Of a DNA stretch of 64,000 nt, positions 1 to 7,998 are shown piece after piece. Numbering within the stretch: position 1 is the stretch's first letter; every line of letters starts with the position of its first letter. Below the pieces are notes generated by a model that saw nothing but the letters and a program-made list of their open reading frames with translations, had not been told where the DNA came from and searched no databases. The position numbers were made by a program, and so were the translations under genes. Location of the stretch: contig JAJDVX010000033.1 in assembly GCA_022825895.1 (NCBI GenBank), forward strand, positions 62,001 through 126,000, read 5' to 3'. The stretch comes from Chloroflexota bacterium. GTDB lineage: Bacteria; Chloroflexota; UBA11872.

Positions 1-58
1 GCCGATGGTGTCGCGGGGATGAAGCAGCCATAGGAGTCGGCTCACTCTGCCAGCCTCA

Positions 59-355
59 CTAGAGTGCCTTCTCGGCCGACACTCGTAGCCCCAATCCCAA
101 CGCCTGTATAACCTTGAGCACAGTGGCGAATTCCGGGTTGCCGTTGGGTGAAAGGGCCTTGTAGAGGCTCTCCCGCCCCAGGCCGGCGTCCGTGGCGACC
201 TTCGTCATGCCTCGGGCCCGGGCAATGTCGCCCAGGGCCGCTGCGATCACCGCCGGATCGCCGTCCTCAAAGGCCGCCTCAAGGTAGGCAACGATGTCCT
301 CGTTGCTTTCCAGGTGATCCGCCGCATCCCATCGACGAGTTCGCGTCGTGGCCAT
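59..355 (-). CDS. Orphan HigA-like antitoxin (addiction-module antidote family)
   Basis: This 98-residue protein has the layout of the addiction-module antidote family: an acidic N-terminal stretch (ESNEDIVAYLEAAFEDGD), then a helix-turn-helix (GMTKVATDAGLGRESLYKAL) and the tail FATVLKVIQALGLGL that is typical of antitoxins paired with RelE/HigB toxins. It would bind DNA and neutralise a toxin. No toxin ORF lies immediately upstream on the same strand, and its downstream side is close to the window edge, so it is either an orphan or its partner is outside the window. A perfect palindrome at 488-503 lies about 130 bp upstream and could be its operator. The family call is firm; the orphan status is provisional. 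Confidence 0.85.
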   Translation of the reverse strand: MATTRTRRWDAADHLESNEDIVAYLEAAFEDGDPAVIAAALGDIARARGMTKVATDAGLGRESLYKALSPNGNPEFATVLKVIQALGLGLRVSAEKAL

Positions 356-487
356 GCCTAAGACCTCGTGAAGCCCTTGCGCCGGGTCCCGAGCGCTGGC
401 GAAGTCCCGCGCCTGCCGGTCCCAAAGCCATTCAAATTAGCGCGCATGCACATCAGTCTGCCGTACCTCGACCTACGCACCCGTATT

Positions 488-503
488 GTATCCCACGGGA
501 TAC
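488..503. promoter_or_regulatory. Perfect palindrome, candidate operator
   Basis: GTATCCC-AC-GGGATAC is a perfect inverted repeat with 7-base arms, in the 299-bp gap (356-654) between the antitoxin gene at 59-355 and the toxin-antitoxin pair at 655-1289. Short palindromes of this kind are normal operators for antitoxins with helix-turn-helix domains. I see no convincing gene in the rest of the gap; the short plus-strand ORF at 368-577 has no recognisable domain. Confidence 0.4.
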
Positions 504-654
504 GGGCTCAGGCATCTTGGCTGGTCGCGTGCAGAGAACTCATTGAGGTTCAGGCGGGAGGTGCTCGCCCCAGCTAAACGGCCCGGTCGGTAGGAGCGAT
601 TCAGCCCTCGCCCCTGGCAGTCTCTCGCGAACGCAGTGCCCACAGTCTCGGTGA

Positions 655-954
655 CTAGGCGGCTCCAACCAGTTCAACCTTGACCCGCTTACCCAGCGCG
701 GTGGCCGCCTTCTGCAGCGTGAGCAGGGTGACCGACGGGTTGTCGGGATCGAGCAGACGATCCAGCGCGGCCCGGCTGGTGTGCATGCGCCGCGCCATCT
801 CGGCCTTGCTCAGCTCCGCGTCGGCCATCGTCTGGCTGATCTGCCAGGCCAGGACGCGCTTCACCGCCGCCGCCTCGGCCTCGGCTAGAGTGCCGTCCGC
901 TTCCAGCAGGCCGTCGAGCGTCGAGCCCGAACGAGGATTCAATGTGGTCGTCAT
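655..954 (-). CDS. XRE-type antitoxin of a HigBA/RelE-like toxin-antitoxin pair
   Basis: This is a 99-residue antitoxin. A conserved helix-turn-helix (ADAELSKAEMARRMHTSRAA) is followed by LDRLLDPDNPSVTLLTLQKA and a basic C-terminus, the standard arrangement in XRE antitoxins. I start it at the ATG at 954, not at the much longer upstream ORF start, because that ATG overlaps the stop codon of the toxin gene as ATGA. Such overlap is the usual translational coupling in toxin-first (higBA-type) operons. It presumably binds and inhibits the toxin at 951-1289 and represses the shared promoter. Confidence 0.9.
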   Translation of the reverse strand: MTTTLNPRSGSTLDGLLEADGTLAEAEAAAVKRVLAWQISQTMADAELSKAEMARRMHTSRAALDRLLDPDNPSVTLLTLQKAATALGKRVKVELVGAA

Positions 955-1289
955 GCTGCGGCCTCCCAAGCGCGCTTGCGCATTCGCGCGACTTCCAAGT
1001 CGACTCTCGGGGTCTTCTTGATGGAACCGTGCAACAGAATCATGCGTCCGTCCCCAATGCAGAACAGAACCCGGGCAATCCGGTTGTCCAGGCTGGTCCG
1101 AACTTCGTACAGGCCGTGTCCGAGCGGTCGGCACGTAGGCATCCCGACGGGCCACCCGAACTCCACCGTCTTGATGTCCGTCCCAGTCCTGAACCGGTTC
1201 TGCTTCTCCAGGGACTTCAGCCAATCTCGAACCGGCTCTGCGCCGGTCTCGGAATGGTAATAGACCGCTGGGAGGCGCTTCAGGTCCAC
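951..1289 (-). CDS. HigB/RelE-type toxin (phage Gp49-like family)
   Basis: This 112-residue protein begins with GTG. The strand pattern of the RelE/HigB ribosome-dependent mRNA interferase family is visible: the N-terminal YYHSETGAEPVRDWLKSL, the central GLYEVRTSLDNRIARVLFCI, and the C-terminal MILLHGSIKKTPRVDLEVARMRKR, with the usual basic residues. It overlaps the downstream antitoxin by four bases (951-954). The gene order toxin then antitoxin, and the ILLHGxxKKT motif, favour the HigB/Gp49 branch over classical RelE. The proposed target, ribosome-bound mRNA, is family knowledge. Confidence 0.88.
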   Translation of the reverse strand: MDLKRLPAVYYHSETGAEPVRDWLKSLEKQNRFRTGTDIKTVEFGWPVGMPTCRPLGHGLYEVRTSLDNRIARVLFCIGDGRMILLHGSIKKTPRVDLEVARMRKRAWEAAA

Positions 1290-1300
1290 GAATACCCATC

Positions 1301-1309
1301 AGTATATCA
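1301..1309 (-). promoter_or_regulatory. Extended -10 promoter candidate of the toxin-antitoxin operon
   Basis: The minus strand reads TGATATACT here, a TGn extended -10 element with a TATACT hexamer, about 12 bases upstream of the GTG start at 1289. I see no good -35 hexamer, which is acceptable for an extended -10 promoter. The AT-rich patch (TACCAATTTTGATATACTG) stands out from the GC-rich surroundings. Confidence 0.35.
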
Positions 1310-1609
1310 AAATTGGTACACCTTGACATGGGTCGCGAGCCGTCGGGGCGACCACTACAGCAGGTCATGCGCACCATTTCCAGGAGTTGCGTCAAGCTGC
1401 TAAGCGAGGCAATGTGGCCAGTCGATCAGGGCTAGTTGCTCTACAACGGGTAGGGGTTGCCAAAACAGCCGGCCGTATGTCGGTACGGCGAGGCTTCGGC
1501 GTCCGCCTCGTTTATGCGCTGGCGGAGCTCTCTCGAAGGAAGCTCGGAGGGGACTAACCTAAGGTACTCGCGACCTCTGTGGCCTTGGAGCTAATCTAGG
1601 AGAACGCCT

Positions 1610-2746
1610 ATGGCCCTCAGGATTCTGATCCTTGGTGCTGGATTCTCACGACCAGCGGGCCTCCCGCTGGGAGCAGAACTGTTCCGGGAGATACGCCGGA
1701 CAGCACACCTCAAGTATGGTGCAGGAAACCATCTGGAGTCAGACCTTGGTCGATACCTCGAATACATGTCCGCCTGTGAGGGTAAGTCGCTCAGCGCAGA
1801 CGCAGTAGACTACGAGGAGTTTCTCGCATTCTTGGATGTCGAGCACTTCCTCGGCCTAAAGGGGGCTGACACTTGGAGCGAAGACGGAAATGAGACTCAG
1901 CTCATTGTTAAACATGCTATTGTTGATGTCCTACATCAGAGAACACCGTCTAGCCCACCACAACTGTACCGCAAATTTGCAAGTAAACTCGACACCCTTG
2001 ATTTCGTGATCTCATTCAATTACGATACCTTGCTGGAGTGCGCTCTTGAAGCTGAAGGTATACCCTATCGGCTCTTCCCTAATCGTTACTCCCGTACAAC
2101 AAGGGCGAGCGGTATCATTGACAGTTCGAAAGAAGAACTGGTTTTCCTTAAGTTGCATGGTTCGATTGACTGGTGCGATAGAACAAACTATGGGAGGCAA
2201 GTTTCTGCTCTGCGTGGTTCCTCGTCGTCAATTCTGAAACAGCACCCTGTCTTTGGCGACAATCCAATTGTAAAATCGCAGCGGCTGACCGACGGTCCTC
2301 GGAGTAAAGACGATCTGCTATCCAACATCTATCGGGTCCATGATCTTGCACCACTGACAGCTCTCAAGTATTGGCAATGGTGTCCTCTGATACTCCATCC
2401 CTCTCAGGCTAAATTGTTCCATGCGAGAACTTTGCGTGACTTTTGGTGGGGCATTCAGAAACGTGGCGGTCTGAATTTGTCAATCGGAGTGATCGGTTAC
2501 TCACTCCCGACCTACGATGAGTATGTTCGGCAAACACTCTTTTACATGTTTTCCAACTATACAGAGGCCGCTCCAGACTTGGAGGTCCGGGGGCGAAGAA
2601 AGGCTCCGATTCGGATCATAGACTATGCGCCTGCGAGTGATTCAGGGGCAGACATTCGAAGTCGATATCGTTTTGCTGATTGGCAAAATACGGAATTGAG
2701 CCTAAAGGGTTTTAGTGAAGAATCGACTGACTGGTTGTTTGCATGA
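1610..2746 (+). CDS. SIR2-like domain protein, candidate NADase or defence effector
   Basis: This 378-residue protein has the hallmarks of the SIR2-like (SIR2_2) fold. The N-terminal nucleotide loop is ILGAGFSRPAGLPLGAELF, followed by VISFNYDTLLE with the FNYD asparagine, LKLHGSIDW with the catalytic-type histidine, and a late Rossmann segment GVIGYSLPTYDEYVRQTLF. Proteins of this family often hydrolyse NAD+ in abortive-infection systems (DSR, Thoeris-like, SIR2-HerA, SIR2-pAgo). There is a good Shine-Dalgarno, AGGAGA, ahead of the ATG. The gene is visibly richer in A+T than its neighbours, which suggests transfer. No HerA, Argonaute or TIR partner is adjacent; the next gene on this strand encodes an HNH nuclease. 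The fold call is firm, the defence role is inference. Confidence 0.85.
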   Translation: MALRILILGAGFSRPAGLPLGAELFREIRRTAHLKYGAGNHLESDLGRYLEYMSACEGKSLSADAVDYEEFLAFLDVEHFLGLKGADTWSEDGNETQLIVKHAIVDVLHQRTPSSPPQLYRKFASKLDTLDFVISFNYDTLLECALEAEGIPYRLFPNRYSRTTRASGIIDSSKEELVFLKLHGSIDWCDRTNYGRQVSALRGSSSSILKQHPVFGDNPIVKSQRLTDGPRSKDDLLSNIYRVHDLAPLTALKYWQWCPLILHPSQAKLFHARTLRDFWWGIQKRGGLNLSIGVIGYSLPTYDEYVRQTLFYMFSNYTEAAPDLEVRGRRKAPIRIIDYAPASDSGADIRSRYRFADWQNTELSLKGFSEESTDWLFA

Positions 2747-2886
2747 CCCATCAGGAGCAAGTGCAGCAGGAGACGCCCGTGGTGGGTTGTCTGGTATTAC
2801 GGAACGGCCGGTGCTCGCGCGTCACCAAGTTAACAGTCGTCAATGTGTTTCGGCTGTCAATAGCCAGGCACTGCTAGGAAGATTTC

Positions 2887-3258
2887 TTGGACGCATTAGC
2901 TGTCGTCATGATAATAATCCTAGCAGTATGTTTCGTTGTATGGGTATATGCAGAGATTCAAGAGCCGGGGTCTACAACCATACGTGGGAGAAGGCGGTAT
3001 CGTGGCTACTCGAATGGGCCAAGAACACAGCGGCGAACGGCATCGGGGCTGCGTCGAAACCTTCCAGATCTGATTCGTTATCAACGTGGCCTTTGCGGCA
3101 TCTGTGGTAGACCTTTGCCATACCTAGATCCACCGTACGACCGAAGCATTCATGTTGATCATATCCTCCCAGTGTCGCGAGGCGGGTCAGACGACCTCCA
3201 GAATCTCCAAGCCACACACGCTTACTGCAATCTTCGCAAAAGCAATCGCGTTCATTAG
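2887..3258 (+). CDS. HNH endonuclease with an N-terminal membrane segment
   Basis: This 123-residue protein starts with TTG at 2887, preceded by AGGAAG; an in-frame ATG at 2908 is an alternative. Residues 5-22 (AVVMIIILAVCFVVWVYA) form a hydrophobic helix, followed by a basic linker rich in Arg. The C-terminal half is an HNH domain: zinc-binding CGICGRPL, then HVDHILPVSRGG and NLQATHAYCNLRKSNR, giving the complete His-His-Asn core. It lies 140 bp after the SIR2-like gene on the same strand. A membrane-tethered HNH nuclease is unusual; it could act on incoming DNA at the envelope, but that is only inference. Confidence 0.85.
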   Translation: MDALAVVMIIILAVCFVVWVYAEIQEPGSTTIRGRRRYRGYSNGPRTQRRTASGLRRNLPDLIRYQRGLCGICGRPLPYLDPPYDRSIHVDHILPVSRGGSDDLQNLQATHAYCNLRKSNRVH

Positions 3259-3276
3259 ATCGAGGGGGTCTTTGCT

Positions 3277-4362
3277 TTAGTCCGCCCCCACCTCCCGCCA
3301 CGCCTCCGCCAAATGCTCCTGCACCTTCACCGGCAGCCCCGTCCGGCTGCTTTCGATCGCGGCCGTCACCAGCGCCACCGACTGCAGGTTGTCGATCACG
3401 TTCGTCTCCATCGGCTCGCCGCCTTGCAGCCAGCGCACGAACTTCTCGATCAACCACACGTGGCCCCAGAACGGCTGCTCCAGCCAAGGGACGGTGTCGC
3501 CGTCGCCTTCGGCCTTGATTCGGGCATTGCGCGCCGGGTCGAACGGGAAGCACTCCAGGCGGTCCGATCCGAGGACCAGCGTCGCCCCTTCGCACTCCGC
3601 GCGGGTGTTCTCGCGGCCCCAGCCGTCCAGCCCCACGGCGTTCACCTTGGAGCCCTCGTAGGTGGCCCGCACGCCGTTCTCGAACTCCATCGTCACCAGC
3701 GCCTGGGCGTCGCCGGCAAATGCGCTCCAGGTGGGATTCCAGGTCCGCGCGTAAATGGTGTCGCACTTCGCGCCGGCCAGGTCGGCCAGGATGTCCAGGT
3801 GGTGCACCGACCCCTCCACCAGCAGCGGATCGTCCATTTGGTACCGGAAGCCGAGCCCCCACGCCCCCAGCTGTCGCGCCTCCTGTGTGAACCGGAACAC
3901 CAGGTAGTTCAAGTCTCCGTAGCGGCCCGATCGCAGGCTCTCGCGCATCGTCGTCTTGTACTGGTTGAAGCGATGGCTCATCGTCACCGCCATCTTCTTG
4001 CCGGCCTTTGTCACCTTGTCGGCAATCCGAACCGACCCCACCAGCGTGTCCGCAATCGGCTTCTCCGAAAGGACGTGCAGGTCGTGGGCCACCGCCTGGT
4101 CAACGACCTCCTCGTGCGAGTACGGCGGCACGACCACGGTGCAGAAATCGGCCGGGTTCTCGTCGAACGCGCGCTGGATGTCCGTGTAGCACTGCGCCTC
4201 ACCTAGTCCAAGGTGCTCCCGGGCGTTCGCCAGCACCTCCAGATTCGTATCAACCGCGGCCACGACCTCAATCAGCCCCGCCGCAACGTGCGGCGGCAGG
4301 AAGTCCCGACACCACGTCGCCCCCATCCCGCCGGTCCCAACCTGGATCATTTTCAAGGCCAT
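3277..4362 (-). CDS. Gfo/Idh/MocA family NAD(P)-dependent oxidoreductase
   Basis: This 361-residue protein is of the usual family length. The N-terminal Rossmann fold opens with MIQVGTGGMG (GxGxxG). The signature EKP motif (HVLSEKPIADT) lies near residue 96, and VEGSVHHLDILADLAG carries the conserved His/Asp active-site pattern of the C-terminal alpha/beta domain. Such enzymes oxidise or epimerise sugars and cyclitols with NAD(P). It is the last gene of a minus-strand run after two glycosidase-like genes (4456-7513), which suggests a role in breaking down a glycoside. The exact substrate cannot be read from the sequence. Confidence 0.9.
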   Translation of the reverse strand: MALKMIQVGTGGMGATWCRDFLPPHVAAGLIEVVAAVDTNLEVLANAREHLGLGEAQCYTDIQRAFDENPADFCTVVVPPYSHEEVVDQAVAHDLHVLSEKPIADTLVGSVRIADKVTKAGKKMAVTMSHRFNQYKTTMRESLRSGRYGDLNYLVFRFTQEARQLGAWGLGFRYQMDDPLLVEGSVHHLDILADLAGAKCDTIYARTWNPTWSAFAGDAQALVTMEFENGVRATYEGSKVNAVGLDGWGRENTRAECEGATLVLGSDRLECFPFDPARNARIKAEGDGDTVPWLEQPFWGHVWLIEKFVRWLQGGEPMETNVIDNLQSVALVTAAIESSRTGLPVKVQEHLAEAWREVGAD

Positions 4363-4455
4363 TGGGGCTTCTCCAACGTGCTTTTGGCGGGCGGAACGCT
4401 CACACCCGTCATTGCCTCGGCCGCAACGATAGACGCCCCCACCTGGCGCCGCCCT

Positions 4456-5862
4456 CTACCAGGCCTCGTTTTCCGGCCGCAGCCCCTCGAACTGGTGGTA
4501 AATGGGCGTCTCGCCCGCCTCCGTCACAAATACCGAATACACGCTGGCCTTCCGCGCCGTCACCCGGATCCGCGTCGGCTGACCCACCGGCGCTTCGACC
4601 TGCCCCACGCCCCGCCACTCCACCCGGTGCGCCGTCGAGTCCCCATTGATTGGCCGGCAATCCCCCGCCGTAAACCCCGCCAGCGGCCGCGCCTCCGCGT
4701 CCTGCAGTTCAACCCGGACCTCGCCATCGTCCGCCGTGCGCGCGTTGACGAAGACCTCAACCGATGGCGGAACGAAAATGACCGTCCCCAGTTCGGCCGC
4801 TGTGTCGCCCGCCCGCAGCGCCACGAACCGGTCCGGCTTCAGCCGCGCCAGGCCCAGGCCGGCCTCCTGCGGATTCACTTCCCAGCGGCTGGAGTGCCGT
4901 TCGTTCGTGCCGGCGTAGTAGTAGCGAATCTCGTCGTCCAGGAAGATCGGCTGCGAGGCCGGCTGCAAATTGCCCGAGTCCCACTCGTCGGCGGCCCCGT
5001 TCGGAATGAACGCCGTGCCCTGCTCGGCTCGGTGCCAGGCCGTACCGGTCCGCGCGTAGGCCAACTCCGGCGTCTGCAGACCGTCCATCTTGTTCGGCCC
5101 AAGGTCGTCGCGGTCGGTGGCGTAGATCCAGAGCGTGCCCACTTCATACGGCCCGTAGGCGCAGGCGCCCAACCCGTAGAACTGCGTTTGCGGTGGGTCT
5201 CCCGGGTCCGGTTCCAGCACCATCTGCGGCTCGCCGGACCAGTGCAAAAAGTCCCACGACTCGCTCCGGAACACCCGCCGCCCGTACCCGGCCATGCGGT
5301 GGTACGCCGCGAAACGCCCATCCGGCGCTCGCAGAAAACCCATGGGGCAGTCGGGCATCGTGGCAACGGCCGGCTGTATCCGACCGGCAAACGTCCGCGC
5401 GGGTTCCCAGTGAATCCCGTCCGCGCTATGAAACGCCGACACGCATCCCGACGGCTCGGCGCCCGTCAGCAGCTTGTACCGCCAGGCCGGCCGAGGGTCC
5501 TGAAGGTCCTCGAGTATCGCGGGGCCGGTTTGCCCGGCGGCGAACAAGATATTGGTCGGCTGACCGCCGTCCCTGAACACATCCAGGTCCGGCTTGCGCC
5601 AGTGCAGCCCGTCGTCGCTCTCCGCATAGGCCAGCTGTTCGGTCCAGGGCGCTTCGATGACCTCGTACCAGGCCCGAAACCGCCCGTCCGCCGCCCGGAT
5701 CACGCTCCCGAACAGCTGCATATTCCCGTGCTCCCACGGCAGGTCCGGCCTCATCAGCGGCGCATCCGGATGCTTCACCGGCTGCTCAACCGCCCGCGCG
5801 AATCCCTCCACGTACTCCAAGTCCCAATAGTCAAAAAACAGCAGCTTCTTCATCCACGCCAC
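4456..5862 (-). CDS. Five-bladed beta-propeller glycoside hydrolase-like protein (paralogue 1)
   Basis: This 468-residue protein has the repeated motifs of the GH32/GH43-type beta-propeller superfamily: RFRAWYEV, AYAESDDGLHWRKPDL, YKLLTGAEPSGC, SADGIHWE and FYGLGACAYGPY. A C-terminal beta-sandwich (VEVFVNARTADDGEVRVEL) follows. There is no signal peptide, so it is probably cytoplasmic. It is closely similar throughout to the gene at 6125-7513 and more distantly to that at 51294-52691. With the adjacent MocA-type dehydrogenase it probably handles a plant- or algal-type glycoside. I cannot assign catalytic residues with confidence, so hydrolase activity is inferred from fold. Confidence 0.75.
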   Translation of the reverse strand: MAWMKKLLFFDYWDLEYVEGFARAVEQPVKHPDAPLMRPDLPWEHGNMQLFGSVIRAADGRFRAWYEVIEAPWTEQLAYAESDDGLHWRKPDLDVFRDGGQPTNILFAAGQTGPAILEDLQDPRPAWRYKLLTGAEPSGCVSAFHSADGIHWEPARTFAGRIQPAVATMPDCPMGFLRAPDGRFAAYHRMAGYGRRVFRSESWDFLHWSGEPQMVLEPDPGDPPQTQFYGLGACAYGPYEVGTLWIYATDRDDLGPNKMDGLQTPELAYARTGTAWHRAEQGTAFIPNGAADEWDSGNLQPASQPIFLDDEIRYYYAGTNERHSSRWEVNPQEAGLGLARLKPDRFVALRAGDTAAELGTVIFVPPSVEVFVNARTADDGEVRVELQDAEARPLAGFTAGDCRPINGDSTAHRVEWRGVGQVEAPVGQPTRIRVTARKASVYSVFVTEAGETPIYHQFEGLRPENEAW

Positions 5863-6017
5863 TCCTGCGCCGTCCGGACGCCTCAGTCCGTCCGGCAGTT
5901 GCTATCCCGCAGGGCGGTGCCCGGATCCATGATCAATTGTCGCCGCCCAGTCGCTGGCTTGGCCCGGTGCAGGAACTCCCCACCAGGCCTCGTTCTCCGG
6001 CCGTAGCGCCTCGAACT

Positions 6018-6131
6018 TAAGACACCTGCAAAACGCCCCTCGCCCCGCAAGCCGCGTCCGCTCGAGCTCCCTCTCCCCGCGGGAGAGGGTTGGGGAGAGA
6101 GTCTTCCGGGCAACCAACGCCGGGTTACGCC
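6018..6131. mobile_element. Small non-coding MITE-like insertion flanked by 13-bp direct repeats
   Basis: This segment resembles the complete copy at 19533-19653: a GACACCTGCAAAACGCC left end, the internal hairpin CCCTCTCCCCGCGGGAGAGGG, then GTCTTCCGGGCAACCAAC and CGGGTTACGC at the right. It is flanked by identical 13-bp repeats AGCGCCTCGAACT (6005-6017 and 6132-6144). The left copy continues into the sequence expected for the C-terminus of the upstream glycosidase gene (6125-7513), so the element split that gene's 3' end. The terminal AAAGGTCTC of the full element is missing here. It encodes nothing recognisable. Confidence 0.65.
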
Positions 6132-7513
6132 AGCGCCTCGAACTGGTGATAGGCCGGCGACTCGCCCGGCTCGGCCAGGAACACCGAATACACCGACGCC
6201 CGCCGCGCCGTCAGCCGCATGCGCGTTGGCCGGCCCACCGGCGCTTCGTCCTGCCCCACGCCCCGCCACTCCACTCGGTGCGCCGTTGCGTCCCCCCTGA
6301 TCGGCCGGCAGTCCGCCGCCGTGAACCCCGGCAGCGGCCGCGCCTCCCCGTCCTGTAACTCCACCCGCACCTCGCCATCGGCCTCCGTCCGCGCGTTGAC
6401 GAACACGTCCACCGACGGCGGCTTGAACGCAATCGTTCCCAGCTCCGCCGGCGCCTCGCCCGCCCGCAGCTCCACGAACCGGTCCGGCTTCAACCGCGCC
6501 AGGCCCAGCCCGGCCTCCTGCGGTTCCAGTTCCCAGTGCCGCGAGTGCCGCACGTTCGTCCCGGCGTAGTAGTAGCGAATCTCATCATCCAGAAACACCG
6601 GCTGCGACGCCGCCTGCAGATTCCCGCAGTCCCACTCGCCGGCGGCCCCGTTGGGAATGAACGCCGTGCCCGCCTCCGCTCGGTGCCAGGCCGTCCCCGC
6701 CCGCGCATAGGCCAGCTCCGGCGTCTGCAATCCGTGCGCCTTGCCCGGTCCATGGTCGTCCGGATCGGTCGCATAGATCCACAGCGTCCCCAGCTCGTAC
6801 GGCCCGTAGGCACAAGCGCCCAACCCGTAGAACTGCGTCTGCGGCGGGTCGACGGCATCCGGCTCCAGCACCATCCGCGGCTCGCCCGACCAGTGCGCGA
6901 AATCCCACGACTCACTCCGAAACACCCGCCGCCCGTACCCGGACATCCGGTGATACGCCGCAAACCGCCCGTCCGGCGCTCGCAGGAACCCGATCGGACA
7001 ATCCGGCGCCGTCGCAATGACCGGCTGAATCTGCCCGCCAAACATCCGCGCCGACTCCCAGTGAACGCCGTCCGCGCTATGGAACGCGGCCATGCACCCC
7101 GACGGCTCCGCGCCCGTCAGCAGCTTGAACCGATAGGCCGGCCGGGGATCCTGCCGGTCCTCGATCACGGCGGACCCCAGCGGCTGCCGCTCGAACACGA
7201 TATTCGTCGGTCGCCCGTCGACCCGGAACACGTCCAGTTCCGGCTTCCGCCAGTCCAACCCGTCGTCGCTCTCCGCGTAAGCCAGCCGCACCCGCCAGGG
7301 CGCGTCCACCACCTCGTACCACGCCCGAAACCGCCCATCCGCCCCCCGCAGCACGCTCCCGAACATCTGCATGTTCCCGTGCTCCCACGACAACTCCGGC
7401 CGCAGCAACGGCGCCCCCGCCTCCTTCACCGGCGACTCCACCGCCCGCGCAAACCCCTCGACGTACTCCAACTCGCGATAGTCCAGGAAAAGCAGCTTCT
7501 TCATCGGCACCAC
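6125..7513 (-). CDS. Five-bladed beta-propeller glycoside hydrolase-like protein (paralogue 2), C-terminus altered by insertion
   Basis: This 462-residue protein is a close tandem paralogue of the gene at 4456-5862, sharing MKKLLFLDYRELEYVEGFAR, WEHGNMQMFGSV, AYAESDDGLDWRKPEL and the C-terminal NARTEADGEVRVELQD sandwich. Its end reads YHQFEALA then stop, whereas paralogue 1 ends YHQFEGLRPENEAW. The missing RPENEAW codons are still present at about 5985-6004, on the far side of the small repeat at 6018-6131, so the repeat truncated the protein by a few residues. It is probably still functional because only the tail changed. The substrate is unknown. Confidence 0.75.
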   Translation of the reverse strand: MVPMKKLLFLDYRELEYVEGFARAVESPVKEAGAPLLRPELSWEHGNMQMFGSVLRGADGRFRAWYEVVDAPWRVRLAYAESDDGLDWRKPELDVFRVDGRPTNIVFERQPLGSAVIEDRQDPRPAYRFKLLTGAEPSGCMAAFHSADGVHWESARMFGGQIQPVIATAPDCPIGFLRAPDGRFAAYHRMSGYGRRVFRSESWDFAHWSGEPRMVLEPDAVDPPQTQFYGLGACAYGPYELGTLWIYATDPDDHGPGKAHGLQTPELAYARAGTAWHRAEAGTAFIPNGAAGEWDCGNLQAASQPVFLDDEIRYYYAGTNVRHSRHWELEPQEAGLGLARLKPDRFVELRAGEAPAELGTIAFKPPSVDVFVNARTEADGEVRVELQDGEARPLPGFTAADCRPIRGDATAHRVEWRGVGQDEAPVGRPTRMRLTARRASVYSVFLAEPGESPAYHQFEALA

Positions 7514-7567
7514 TCCTGCCGCCTGGCGACACCGACAGACTTCGAGCTTACGGCTCCTCGCGCTCGC

Positions 7568-7990
7568 CTAAGCGTCTACCAACTCGATGAGGTCACCATA
7601 TCGGCGAAAGTCCGCTCCATTGAACGTCAGCAACCGGCGTTCGCCACGGGCGAGCATCGTCGCCACGATATTGGCGTCGTGAATCTGCCGTCCACCAACC
7701 GGAAATTCCCGGCACAGGCCCACCAGCCACTCGGTAACAAGGGAGCCGTCCTCGAGAATCTCGAAATTGCGAAGCAGTCGGCTGACGTCAGCAAGGGAGT
7801 CTTCTCGGGTGATGCCCACCGGCCGGGTCTGCGGACGTGTGACGACGGACAGGTACTCGCGTATGACCTGCCGGCTGATTCTCAGCGGCTCAGGGTCTCG
7901 AAACGCACGCTCCAGGCTAGCCCGAGCCGCGTCGTGGTCTGGCGCGCCGGGAATACGGGAGTTCACCAACACGTTCGTGTCGATAAACAT
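7568..7990 (-). CDS. vapC: VapC-type PIN-domain ribonuclease toxin
   Basis: This 140-residue PIN-domain protein has the acidic quartet in place: D4 in MFIDTNVLVN, E45 in QVIREYLSVV, D105 in GGRQIHDANIVATML and D127 in FNGADFRRYGD. VapC toxins cut structured RNA using Mg2+. No classical VapB (AbrB or ribbon-helix-helix) gene is adjacent; the gene 8 bp upstream (7999-8403) is of a different, uncharacterised type. A decayed copy covering residues 58-140 lies at 8710-8961. Family call firm; toxin partner unresolved. Confidence 0.88.
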   Translation of the reverse strand: MFIDTNVLVNSRIPGAPDHDAARASLERAFRDPEPLRISRQVIREYLSVVTRPQTRPVGITREDSLADVSRLLRNFEILEDGSLVTEWLVGLCREFPVGGRQIHDANIVATMLARGERRLLTFNGADFRRYGDLIELVDA

Positions 7991-7998
7991 GGCGGCGG

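Noticed and set aside
368..577. Plus-strand 69-codon ORF next to the first antitoxin
   Set aside because: No ribosome-binding site, no domain, and composition like non-coding sequence; not a credible toxin partner.
2887..3258. Homing endonuclease inside an intron or intein
   Set aside because: The HNH gene stands free between two genes, has a membrane helix and no split host gene around it.
4213..6006. 597-codon plus-strand ORF opposite the glycosidase gene
   Set aside because: Arg/Pro/His-rich shadow of the real minus-strand gene, without any recognisable domain.
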